Positions 18,658-27,429 of a stretch of DNA of 58,413 nucleotides are shown in pieces. Below the pieces are notes generated by a model. That model had not been told where the DNA came from and searched no databases. It saw only the letters and a list, made by a program, of their open reading frames with translations. The DNA is from Flavobacteriaceae bacterium (GTDB taxonomy: Bacteria; Bacteroidota; Bacteroidia; Flavobacteriales; Flavobacteriaceae). The DNA is taken from NCBI GenBank assembly GCA_021647985.1, contig JAKITQ010000017.1, forward strand, positions 1 through 58,413. Reading direction: 5' to 3'. The position numbers were made by a program, and so were the translations under genes. Numbering within the stretch: position 1 is the first letter of the stretch; the number at the start of each line of letters is the position of its first letter.

Positions 18658-20766
18658 ATGCAAATAAAAATTACCTACATTTTCATTGTTTCGTTAGTTT
18701 TATTACTAAATAGTTGCACAGTAAAACCTGAAAAGAATCAAGATGATATAAAATCAAAGAAAACGGCTTATATTGATTCATTAGTTTCTTCTATGACCTT
18801 AGAAGAAAAAATTACTATGGTACACGGAATTAATAAAAAAGATAAAAACGGATTAGGATATGTAGGGTATTTACCAGGAATTTCCCGATTAGGAATTCCT
18901 CCTTTACGTATGCAAAATGGTCCATCTGGTGCAGGATCAACTTTTTCCTCTCATCGTCATTTAGCACCTGCTACAGCTTTTCCGGTTCCGATAGCACAAT
19001 CAGCTACCTGGAACGCCTCCCTTATTTATAAAGTTGGAAAGGTGATTGGAATAGAAACCAAAGCACAAGGAAGAGATGTGTTACTTGGGCCAGGTGTTAA
19101 TATTGTACGTATTCCGGAAGGAGGTAGAAACTTTGAATACTATAGTGAAGACCCATATCTTTCTTCTCGTTTTGCAGTTTCATTTGTCAATGGTGTGCAG
19201 AAAGTGGGCATAATGGCTTGTGTAAAACATTTTGCTGCTAACAATCAAGATGATTTTAGGTTTACAATTAATGAAATTATTGATGAAAGAACACTACATG
19301 AGATTTATTTACCTTCATTTGAAGCAGCTATTAAGGAAGCAAATGTTGCCAGTATTATGGCAGCCTACAATAAAATTAATGGTGTTTATTGCTCTGAAAA
19401 CTCTTTACTTCTTAATGGAATTGCAAAAGGAGAATGGGGCTTTGAAGGTTATATTATGACAGATTGGGGAACTCGTCATAAGACAGTTTCTGCCGCTAAT
19501 GCAGGTTTAGATATTGAAATGTCTGGATGGGGAAAATTCGGAACACCCCAATTTAGAGATAATTTAGCCAATGCAATTAAAGAAGGGGAAGTTAAAGAGA
19601 CCGTTTTAGATGAAATGGTTTTTAGGGTTTTATCAGAAATGGATAGGTTTGGATTACTAAAAGAAAAAAAGAAATTCCCGGAAGGTGTACTTGATGCAAA
19701 AGATCATAGAAAATTGGCCTTTCAAGTGGCTGTTGAAGGAATAGTCTTGTTAAAAAACAAAAATAATACTTTGCCACTTGATGAAAATAAACTAAAAAAC
19801 ATCGCATTATTCGGTGATGCAATGGAGGCGAGAGTTTCTGGAACAGGAAGTTCAAATGTAGTGCCGTTTTATAGTGTTAGTCCTTATAATGGAATCAGTG
19901 ATTATTTGAAGAATACAAAAGTAACGTACTATACTGATACCGAAAACATTGAAAGTGTAGAGGATACAGGTATTGCTATTGTGTTTATTTATAGGCCTTC
20001 TAGTGAAGGTAATGATAGAAAGTCAATTTCTTTAGAAGGCGAGTCAGGACTAATAGAAAGAATTTCAAAAAAATACAATAAAACTATTGTGATTTTAAGG
20101 ACTTCAGGTTCCTATACCATGCCATGGATTGATAAAGTTGATGCTGTACTTCAAGCTTGGTATCCCGGTCAAGAAGAAGGTAATGCTGAGGCCGCACTAC
20201 TTTTTGGCAAGGAGAACCCTTCGGCTAAACTACCTGTTACTTTTGGGGAAAACAGAAAGGATTTTCCGGCAAATTTAGAAACTGAATTTCCAGGTGTTGA
20301 TGAAAAGGTAAATTATTCGGAAGGAATTTATGTTGGTTATAGATGGTTTGAAAAACATAATATTGTTCCTCTCTTTGCCTTTGGTCATGGGCTTAGTTAT
20401 ACAACTTTTAAATATGATGATTTAATTTTATCAGATGTATCTTCAAATGATGATGTGATAATCAAAGTATCGTATACCATTACTAATACTGGAAAAAGAG
20501 ACGGGGCCGAAGTATCACAATTATATTTAGAAGATATAAAGTCGAGTGTAGATAGACCAAAAAAAGAACTTAAGGGCTTTTCGAAGGTGTTTTTAAAAGT
20601 TGGAGAAAGTAAAAAAATTGAACATTTTATTAACAAGCGCGATTTATCATTTTGGGATGTAACAAGCAAAAGTTGGAAAGCAGAAGAAGGAGAATTCAAT
20701 ATTATTATCGGATCAACATCCAAAGACATTCGATTAGAAAAAAGATTTAATTATAAAAAACATTGA
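18658..20766 (+). CDS. GH3 glycoside hydrolase, lipoprotein
   Basis: This 702-residue enzyme has lipobox LLNSC. The GH3 TIM barrel contains GRNFEYYSEDPYLSS, CVKHFAANNQ and IDERTLHEIYLP, with the nucleophile strand GYIMTDWG at Asp269. An alpha/beta sandwich follows, then a fibronectin-III-like tail (HGLSYTTF, TNTGKRDGAEVSQLYL). GH3 members are mostly beta-glucosidases, beta-xylosidases or beta-N-acetylglucosaminidases. The KHFAANNQ layout with SDW-type nucleophile and FnIII tail favours beta-glucosidase/xylosidase over the NagZ type. It presumably removes a beta-linked side sugar from the fucose-rich substrate. It starts 38 bases after the sulfatase. Confidence 0.92.
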   Translation: MQIKITYIFIVSLVLLLNSCTVKPEKNQDDIKSKKTAYIDSLVSSMTLEEKITMVHGINKKDKNGLGYVGYLPGISRLGIPPLRMQNGPSGAGSTFSSHRHLAPATAFPVPIAQSATWNASLIYKVGKVIGIETKAQGRDVLLGPGVNIVRIPEGGRNFEYYSEDPYLSSRFAVSFVNGVQKVGIMACVKHFAANNQDDFRFTINEIIDERTLHEIYLPSFEAAIKEANVASIMAAYNKINGVYCSENSLLLNGIAKGEWGFEGYIMTDWGTRHKTVSAANAGLDIEMSGWGKFGTPQFRDNLANAIKEGEVKETVLDEMVFRVLSEMDRFGLLKEKKKFPEGVLDAKDHRKLAFQVAVEGIVLLKNKNNTLPLDENKLKNIALFGDAMEARVSGTGSSNVVPFYSVSPYNGISDYLKNTKVTYYTDTENIESVEDTGIAIVFIYRPSSEGNDRKSISLEGESGLIERISKKYNKTIVILRTSGSYTMPWIDKVDAVLQAWYPGQEEGNAEAALLFGKENPSAKLPVTFGENRKDFPANLETEFPGVDEKVNYSEGIYVGYRWFEKHNIVPLFAFGHGLSYTTFKYDDLILSDVSSNDDVIIKVSYTITNTGKRDGAEVSQLYLEDIKSSVDRPKKELKGFSKVFLKVGESKKIEHFINKRDLSFWDVTSKSWKAEEGEFNIIIGSTSKDIRLEKRFNYKKH

Positions 20767-20885
20767 AACCAAATTAAATAATAGGCGTAGAAAAAGATTT
20801 AATTTTGAAACACCTATATTTGAAACGGAAAAATTATTGTTTAACCAAAAAATTGTGTTTTTGACTTGAATTTAGCATATATAAG

Positions 20886-22271
20886 ATGAAAAAAATATTA
20901 ATTATATTAATTATTTGTTCTTTTGGTTTAAATGCGCAACAAGCATATGAACCAAAGTGGACTTCGATAGATAGTCGGCCAACTCCTGAATGGTTTGTAA
21001 ATTCTAAATTTGGAATTTTTATTCATTGGGGAGTCTATTCGGTTCCTGCTTGGGCACCGGCAAATATATCAACAGGTAAAAATTTTGGACAAAAATTTTC
21101 TGAATGGTATTGGTATCGCCTAAAAGATTCTACTAATCAATACTTTAGCACACATCATAAAAAAAAGTATGGCGATAAAACATATCCTGAATTTGCACCA
21201 GAATTTACAGCAGCACACTTTAGCCCTAAAAAATGGGCAGAAATCATAAAACAATCAGGTGCTCGATACGTGGTTTTAACATCAAAACACCACGATGGGT
21301 ATACCTTATGGCCAAGTGATAAAAGCAGGAATTGGAACAGTGTAGATATTGGACCTCATAGAGATCTTTGTGGTGAACTAAGTAAAGCTATAAAAGAGGA
21401 AGGATTGTATATGGGTTTTTATTATTCATTATACGAATGGTTCAATCCATTGTATAAAAATGATTTAGAAAAATACGTTGATACACACATGATTCCTCAA
21501 ATGAAAGACCTTGTAACAAGGTATAAACCTGATATATTATGGACAGATGGAGAATGGGATCATTTTAGTAGTGAATTTAAGTCTCCGCACTTTCTTACGT
21601 GGCTATTTAACGAATCTAAAGTTAAAAATACTATTGCAATAAACGATCGTTGGGGTAAGGAAACAAGAAGTAAACATGGAGGTTTTTATACAACTGAGTA
21701 TGGGCATGTGGGAAGTGAATTAGGCATAGGTGAAAATGTGTACCATCCTTGGGAAGAGTGTCGAGGTATTGGTGGGTCGTTTGGGTGGAATAGAATGGAA
21801 AATCTTGAAAATTATTCTAGTTCTGAGGATTTAATATATATGTTAATAGAAAAGGTTGCAAATGGTGGCAATTTCTTATTGAATATAGGTCCAACACATG
21901 ATGGGTTAATTCCTGTAATTATGCAACAAAGGCTTTATGATATAGGAAATTGGCTTAAAGTAAATGGTGAGGCAATTTTTGATACTAAAGCCTGGAATAT
22001 AAGTCTTTCCGATATGAAACAAAATAAAATATTTTATACGGTTAAGGGTGAGGATCTATATGTTATTTGCACAAAATGGCATAATAGCTTTCAAGTTTCT
22101 GGAATTGGAAATGTTGAAAATGTTAGCTTGTTAGGAAGTAATGTAAAAGTGAAATACCTTGTTAAAGAAGGGCAATTAACAATATATGCACCAGAAATGA
22201 ATCCTGAAAACATACCATCCGATTATGCATATACATATAAAATATCAAATTTTGAAATAGATAAAAATTAA
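20886..22271 (+). CDS. GH29 alpha-L-fucosidase (copy 2)
   Basis: This 461-residue enzyme has a signal peptide ending in GLNAQ. The classic GH29 set is present: FGIFIHWGVYSVPAWAP, YVVLTSKHHDGYTLWPS, FYYSLYEWFNP and the nucleophile strand PDILWTDGEWDH with Asp221. These features resemble the broad-specificity GH29-A type of fucosidase, including the human lysosomal enzyme. The C-terminal beta domain looks complete. Together with copy 1 it gives the locus two exo-fucosidases of different sequence type. It lies between the GH3 gene and the second sulfatase in the same direction. Confidence 0.94.
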   Translation: MKKILIILIICSFGLNAQQAYEPKWTSIDSRPTPEWFVNSKFGIFIHWGVYSVPAWAPANISTGKNFGQKFSEWYWYRLKDSTNQYFSTHHKKKYGDKTYPEFAPEFTAAHFSPKKWAEIIKQSGARYVVLTSKHHDGYTLWPSDKSRNWNSVDIGPHRDLCGELSKAIKEEGLYMGFYYSLYEWFNPLYKNDLEKYVDTHMIPQMKDLVTRYKPDILWTDGEWDHFSSEFKSPHFLTWLFNESKVKNTIAINDRWGKETRSKHGGFYTTEYGHVGSELGIGENVYHPWEECRGIGGSFGWNRMENLENYSSSEDLIYMLIEKVANGGNFLLNIGPTHDGLIPVIMQQRLYDIGNWLKVNGEAIFDTKAWNISLSDMKQNKIFYTVKGEDLYVICTKWHNSFQVSGIGNVENVSLLGSNVKVKYLVKEGQLTIYAPEMNPENIPSDYAYTYKISNFEIDKN

Positions 22272-22368
22272 ATTTTTATTATAATCCTGATGTGGTTTAT
22301 TTATTAATTTTTTTTAGATATATATATAATAGATAAAATATGAATTTAAATAACTTGATTAATCTTAA

Positions 22369-23883
22369 ATGGAGATGAATACAATCTATTTCTTATTATT
22401 TGTAATACTACTAACATCTTGTAACGTTAAACAAAAAGAGGAGGAAGTTACTTCAAGTGAGTCATTACCCAATATTGTTTACATTCTTGCCGATGATATG
22501 GGCTACGGTGATTTGTCCTCTTTAAATGCACAATCAGGTATTCAAACTCCTAATATGGATAGAATAGTTAGTGAGGGGATTTATTTTACAGATGCCCATT
22601 CAAACTCTTCAGTATGTACTCCAACTCGGTATGGAATTTTAACAGGCAGATATGCATGGAGAAGCCACTTAAAAGAAGGTGTACTTTGGGGGTATGACCA
22701 GCCTCTAATTGAAGAAGACAGAGTAACTGTAGCCTCATATCTTAAAGATAATGGTTACAATACTGCTTGTATCGGCAAGTGGCATCTTGGTCTTGGTTGG
22801 CAGCCTAAAGATAGTCTTAAACCAATTTCTAAATACGAATGGGGAAAAGTATTCAAAGAGGGAGATGATAGTAATGTAGATTTTAACAAACCTGTCAATG
22901 GACCAAATGAATTAGGGTTTGACTATTCTTATATTATACCAGCTTCCTTAGATATGACACCGTACCTCTATTTAGAGAATGGAAAAGCAGTAGAATTACC
23001 TACTGCATATACCGAGGGAAAAAGTGAAGACAAAGATGGTCGAGGAGTTTTCTGGAGATCTGGAGAAGTTGCTAAAAATTTTGTATTTAATAAAGTCCTA
23101 AACAATCTCACCAAAAAAACCGTTTCTTATATCGAAAAACAAAAACAAACAGACGAGCCATTTTTTATATATTTTGCTCTTACTGCACCACATACACCTT
23201 GGTTGCCCACAGAAGACGCAATTGGTAAATCTAAAGTGGGTCGTTATGGAGACTTTGTTACAAATGTTGACGATGCAGTAGGTGCGGTTGTTGATGCCTT
23301 GGAGAAAACGGGTAAGATAGATAATACTTTAATTATAGTAACTTCTGATAATGGCTCTCATTGGACTCTTGATGATAAAGAGCTATATAGCCATCGTGCA
23401 AATTATGTTTTTAAAGGACAAAAAGCAGACATATATGAAGGAGGACATCATATTCCATTCATTGCCAAATGGACAGGAAATATAAAAGCTGGATCTAGTT
23501 CAAACCAAATCATGTCAACAACCGACTTGTTAGCTACGGTTTCGGGAATTATTAATAAGCCACTGCCTCAAGCAGCAGGAGAGGATAGTTATAATATGTT
23601 GCCTGCTTTTTTGGGTACCCATAAGAGAAATAATATTCGTGATTTTATTATACACCATTCTCTTTTCGGCTTTTTTTCTATTCGAAAAGGTAAATGGAAA
23701 CTTACAGATAGCTTAGGTTCTGGTGGATTTAGTAGACCAGTTAGGGTTTTACCTAAGGAAAGTGAAGCTCAGGGTACTTTATATGACATGGAAAGTGATA
23801 TTGGTGAAACTAACAATTTGTACAATCAAAACCCTAAAGTGGTGGCTGAACTTCTTAGTATTTTAAATAAATGTAAAGAATGA
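22369..23883 (+). CDS. Arylsulfatase-like sulfatase (S1), lipoprotein
   Basis: This 504-residue protein has lipobox LLTSC. It shows the arylsulfatase A-like layout: ILADDMGYGDLSS at the metal site, C-T-P-T-R with Cys83 for formylglycine, IGKWHLGLGW, TAPHTPWLPTE and TSDNGSHW. It belongs to a different S1 branch from the sulfatase at 17.1 kb, having a longer DMGYGD opening and GKWHLG motif, so a different sulfate position is expected. It needs the same maturation enzyme, which is encoded elsewhere. It follows copy 2 of the fucosidase by 97 bases and is probably co-regulated. Confidence 0.93.
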   Translation: MEMNTIYFLLFVILLTSCNVKQKEEEVTSSESLPNIVYILADDMGYGDLSSLNAQSGIQTPNMDRIVSEGIYFTDAHSNSSVCTPTRYGILTGRYAWRSHLKEGVLWGYDQPLIEEDRVTVASYLKDNGYNTACIGKWHLGLGWQPKDSLKPISKYEWGKVFKEGDDSNVDFNKPVNGPNELGFDYSYIIPASLDMTPYLYLENGKAVELPTAYTEGKSEDKDGRGVFWRSGEVAKNFVFNKVLNNLTKKTVSYIEKQKQTDEPFFIYFALTAPHTPWLPTEDAIGKSKVGRYGDFVTNVDDAVGAVVDALEKTGKIDNTLIIVTSDNGSHWTLDDKELYSHRANYVFKGQKADIYEGGHHIPFIAKWTGNIKAGSSSNQIMSTTDLLATVSGIINKPLPQAAGEDSYNMLPAFLGTHKRNNIRDFIIHHSLFGFFSIRKGKWKLTDSLGSGGFSRPVRVLPKESEAQGTLYDMESDIGETNNLYNQNPKVVAELLSILNKCKE

Positions 23884-24011
23884 ACTAAACCAATATGGAC
23901 TTAAAGGCCATAGATTTTAGTCAACTATATTGTATTGATTCAAATATTCTGTGGGTGAAATATTAGTTGTTGATTTGAATTGTTTATTAAAATTGGAAAA
24001 ATTAAAATTTC

Positions 24012-26123
24012 ATGAAAAAACCCGCTTTATTTATTATTATTTTACTTGCTTTATTAACATTAAATTTTCGATTTTTTGCGCAATCCTCAACTTATTATGT
24101 TGCAACGGACGGTAATGATAGCAATGATGGCTTATCACTTTCAACTCCATTTAAAACAATTTTAAAGGCCTCTCAAGAAGCAGATACGCCTGGCGACATT
24201 GTAGAAATTAGAGGAGGTGTTTATCGAGAAGGCAATATTAGTCATCAATACTCGGGAAATGCAGATTCATATATCACCTTCAAAAGTCACAATAATGAAG
24301 AGGTTATTATAAAAGGTTCAAATATATACGAAAACTTTACAGTACATCCAACTAATAGCAACATTTGGAAAGTAGAGGGGGTAGATTTTAATGCGCAACA
24401 AATATTTAGTAATGGAGAAATGTTGCGAAAAATTGGGTATCCAAATTTTAGAGTTGATGATGTAAATAATCCTAACTATGAATTTAGTCATGTGATTTAC
24501 TATCCACTTAATGAATGCTCTGAAATGCCTTTTGGTTTGTGTGAAGGCACCTTTTATTTTGATGAAATTGAGAAAGAATTATGGGTGTGGTTTCCAAATA
24601 ACCTTAATCCAAATCAAGGAGTAATAGAAATATCAAACAAACGATGGATTTGGAGGAATATTATTGGTGAATATATAAAGCTTGAAGGATTAAATTTTAT
24701 GCATACTAACGTATTAGGTTCACTTGAACCCCCAGCTAACATTACACCTGTAGTTCAAGGTTCTGCAGTAACGTTGGGTAAATTTGGAGTTGTTGATAAT
24801 TGCACTTTTTCATATTGCGATTTTGGAGGTTTGCATTTTAACAAAAAAACAACAGACCAAATAGGAGGTGATTTTGGACAAGTAGTAAAAAATTCTACGT
24901 TTCATCATAATGGAGCTGTGGGGTTTTCTGCGAACCAAGTTGGTGGTATTTTGGTTGAAGATAACGTGTTTTATGAAAATAGCTATAGACCCTTTGTAAC
25001 GATTTGGGCTAGTGCTGCTATGAAATTCATTCCTAATGTATGGGGAGAAATAAAAAACAATACAATTACCAATAGTTATGGCCATGCAATATGGTTTGAT
25101 TGGTGTACAACGGAAAATGAAATATTAGTTCACAACAACTATATCGAAAACGCAGGTATTCCTTTAAATCACCCTAGAATTACAGGAAAAGAAAGCGGAC
25201 AAGGCGTTTTTATTGAAATTACTGGTAATGCTAAAGTATATAATAACATTATCATTAATGCATATCATAGAGGTGTTTATTTATCTACCGCTTGGAACGC
25301 AAAAGTGGCTAATAACTTAATATATAAGACTAAAAACAGAGGTCAAATAGGGTTGTCATATAAGAGAAGAACTAGAGATTGGCCTGATGATGGACAAGGT
25401 GCAATAACATATTATCTTCAAAACAATGAAATTTACAACAATATCCTATTCAATAAAGAAGGCTCTATTGATATAGAAGTAATCGGCAATAATAATGATC
25501 TTATTTACGATCCTTCTTGGAACAATGTTTTTAATAATAATTTAATTTATAATGATAATGATAGTTATCTTTATAAGCATTTAGGCTATCCAGTTGATAG
25601 TGAAAATAATGGCGACTATTATAATCTTACTGATTGGTTTAATGCAACAAGTAATGATCAAATTAGTATTGAAGGACAAAATCCAAATTTTAATTTTTCG
25701 GGAAGTCCAACAGGTCAAAATTATTGGTCTATACAGATAACAAGTCCAGCACTTGATAAGGGAAAGTTTTTAAGTTATGTACCAAATGATTATGTCAATA
25801 CTTCAAGAACACAAAAAGAACATGACATAGGTCCATATGAATATAATTATGAATTATTAAATCTAGATGACAATACTATAGCCAAAACCGAGTTAATACT
25901 ATTTCCGAACCCTGCAAAGAATGCAATTATAATTAGGTCTAGTAATCAATTAGATTCAATTATTAAAATTAGTATCATTGACATAAAGGGGAATGTAATC
26001 TTAAACTTTAACCAAGATTTTAATCAAAAACTTGACATTTCCAGTGTAAGTTCAGGAATGTATTTTGTCAAAGTCTATTTTGAACATAAAAAACCAACGA
26101 TTAAAAAGTTAATCATTTATTAG
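24012..26123 (+). CDS. Secreted parallel beta-helix enzyme with T9SS tail
   Basis: The 703-residue protein opens with a signal peptide and the DUF1565-type start YYVATDGNDSNDGLS. A long right-handed parallel beta-helix follows (repeating N-N-x-I/Y-N rungs, about residues 70-600). The last 80 residues form a type A T9SS sorting domain (LFPNPAKN, LDISSVSSGMYFVKV). Such helices occur in GH141, GH28-like enzymes and several lyase families. GH141, which includes fucosidases, is the best contextual guess but not proven. The tail predicts secretion to the cell surface or medium, unlike the other enzymes here, so this protein may make the first cut or trimming outside the cell. Confidence 0.85.
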   Translation: MKKPALFIIILLALLTLNFRFFAQSSTYYVATDGNDSNDGLSLSTPFKTILKASQEADTPGDIVEIRGGVYREGNISHQYSGNADSYITFKSHNNEEVIIKGSNIYENFTVHPTNSNIWKVEGVDFNAQQIFSNGEMLRKIGYPNFRVDDVNNPNYEFSHVIYYPLNECSEMPFGLCEGTFYFDEIEKELWVWFPNNLNPNQGVIEISNKRWIWRNIIGEYIKLEGLNFMHTNVLGSLEPPANITPVVQGSAVTLGKFGVVDNCTFSYCDFGGLHFNKKTTDQIGGDFGQVVKNSTFHHNGAVGFSANQVGGILVEDNVFYENSYRPFVTIWASAAMKFIPNVWGEIKNNTITNSYGHAIWFDWCTTENEILVHNNYIENAGIPLNHPRITGKESGQGVFIEITGNAKVYNNIIINAYHRGVYLSTAWNAKVANNLIYKTKNRGQIGLSYKRRTRDWPDDGQGAITYYLQNNEIYNNILFNKEGSIDIEVIGNNNDLIYDPSWNNVFNNNLIYNDNDSYLYKHLGYPVDSENNGDYYNLTDWFNATSNDQISIEGQNPNFNFSGSPTGQNYWSIQITSPALDKGKFLSYVPNDYVNTSRTQKEHDIGPYEYNYELLNLDDNTIAKTELILFPNPAKNAIIIRSSNQLDSIIKISIIDIKGNVILNFNQDFNQKLDISSVSSGMYFVKVYFEHKKPTIKKLIIY

Positions 26124-26235
26124 AAAAAAGGTAAATAACTCAATTAATCTGAATAATTTCTGCTATTAACTAAGCATTTATTATTGCAAAGGTATCAAAT
26201 CTAAAAATATTAACATAAATATTGATTCAAGTTGA

Positions 26236-26369
26236 CAGGGTAAACGCATTAAACTTTTATAAAATTGAAAATCTGCACTTTGTTTTTTAGCAAATTCAAC
26301 TTTTTGACAATCAATAAAACCTAACTCACTAATAATCATACAAAATTATTTTTTAATGAGTTTGCCCTG
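26236..26369. mobile_element. 134-bp MITE-like element with ISAs1-type ends
   Basis: The left end CAGGGTAAACGCATTAAA (from 26236) and the complement of the right end, CAGGGCAAACTCATTAAA (to 26369), agree at 16 of 18 positions. The left end also matches the terminus of the insertion sequence at 58139 (AAACGCATTAAACTTT). There is no open reading frame inside, so it would move only with a transposase supplied in trans. No clear target duplication is visible. It fills most of the 336-base gap upstream of the AraC gene, ending 90 bases before its start. Confidence 0.65.
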
Positions 26370-26459
26370 ATACTTCTTTGTGCTTAATTTTTTCAATAAA
26401 CTAATTTTTGTATTATTTTTGTCCGATAAAGTTGAATCAATTTCTAATATTTTAACTAA

Positions 26460-27332
26460 ATGAAACTTCACTTATTGGATAGAAGTAGTTTAAATGATTG
26501 TTCTTTTACAATAAGAAAAAACAGTTTCCCAAACTTTATAAAGATTTGGCATTGTCACCCTGAGTTAGAACTCGTTTATATTTTAAAAAGTACAGGAACT
26601 CGTTTTATTGGAGATAACATTCAAAAATTTCAAGAAGGTGATTTGGTTTTAATAGGTAAAAACTTACCACATATGTGGTTGAATGATTCAGTTTATTTTG
26701 AAGAAAAATCCAAGTTAAAAGCAGAAGCCATTGCTATTCATTTTAAAATAACCTTTTTAGGAAGCGATTTTTTTCAAGCTCCAGAAATGCTTTCCATTGC
26801 AAAGATGTTGGAACAATCAAAATTCGGAATCCATTTCACCAATATAGGAAAAGATATTTCAAAAGATTTCAAAAATATTTTAAATCTCAATAATTTTCAG
26901 AAAACCTTACAATTTTTAACTATTTTAAATAAGCTTTCAAAGTTAAAAGAATTTCAATTATTGGTTTCTCAAAGTTATCTTAATATACATTATAAACAGA
27001 AAAATGAAAGGCTCAACAAAGTTTATGAATATCTATTTAACAATTTCAATAAACCTATAAGGCTTTCTGAAATTGCAGAAATAGCAATGATGAACCCTTC
27101 AGCATTTAGTCGTTATTTTAAAAGAATTAACAGAAAAACTCTCACAAAATTCATTAGTGAAATTAGAATAGGATATGCTTGTAAAAAATTGTTAGAAAAT
27201 AAAGATAGTATTACTGCTATTTGTTTTGAATGTGGTTATAATAGCGTTTCAAATTTCAATAAACAGTTTAAAGCTATTACTAATTTAACCCCTTCAGAGT
27301 ACATTAACACTAGTTCAAAAATTGCTAATTAG
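26460..27332 (+). CDS. AraC-family regulator with cupin sensor domain
   Basis: This 290-residue protein has an N-terminal cupin-like half (HCHPELELVYILKSTGTRFIG, then GDLVLIGKNLPHMW), which in this family binds a sugar or sugar acid. The C-terminal half is a pair of AraC helix-turn-helix units (LSEIAEIAMMNPSAFSRYF and FECGYNSVSNFNKQFK). It lies directly upstream of the fucose operon in the same direction, so it is the likely switch for fucose or fuconate catabolism, separate from the hybrid regulator of the glycan locus. The inducer is inferred from context only. It may be transcribed from, or past, the MITE just upstream. Confidence 0.88.
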   Translation: MKLHLLDRSSLNDCSFTIRKNSFPNFIKIWHCHPELELVYILKSTGTRFIGDNIQKFQEGDLVLIGKNLPHMWLNDSVYFEEKSKLKAEAIAIHFKITFLGSDFFQAPEMLSIAKMLEQSKFGIHFTNIGKDISKDFKNILNLNNFQKTLQFLTILNKLSKLKEFQLLVSQSYLNIHYKQKNERLNKVYEYLFNNFNKPIRLSEIAEIAMMNPSAFSRYFKRINRKTLTKFISEIRIGYACKKLLENKDSITAICFECGYNSVSNFNKQFKAITNLTPSEYINTSSKIAN

Positions 27333-27429
27333 TGTTTTGTGAGTACTAATGAGCAAAAAAAGAGTATAATTTGGTCAATATAAAGGTGGTAAAAAATTCT
27401 ATTTGACTGTATCTTTGAAAAAAAATAAA

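Noticed and set aside
26414..26421. TATTTTTG matching the flavobacterial -7 box (TAnnTTTG) before the AraC gene; a similar match at 52270 before the sigma gene
   Set aside because: No TTG -33 box lies at the expected distance in either case, and such T-rich matches are common in AT-rich DNA.
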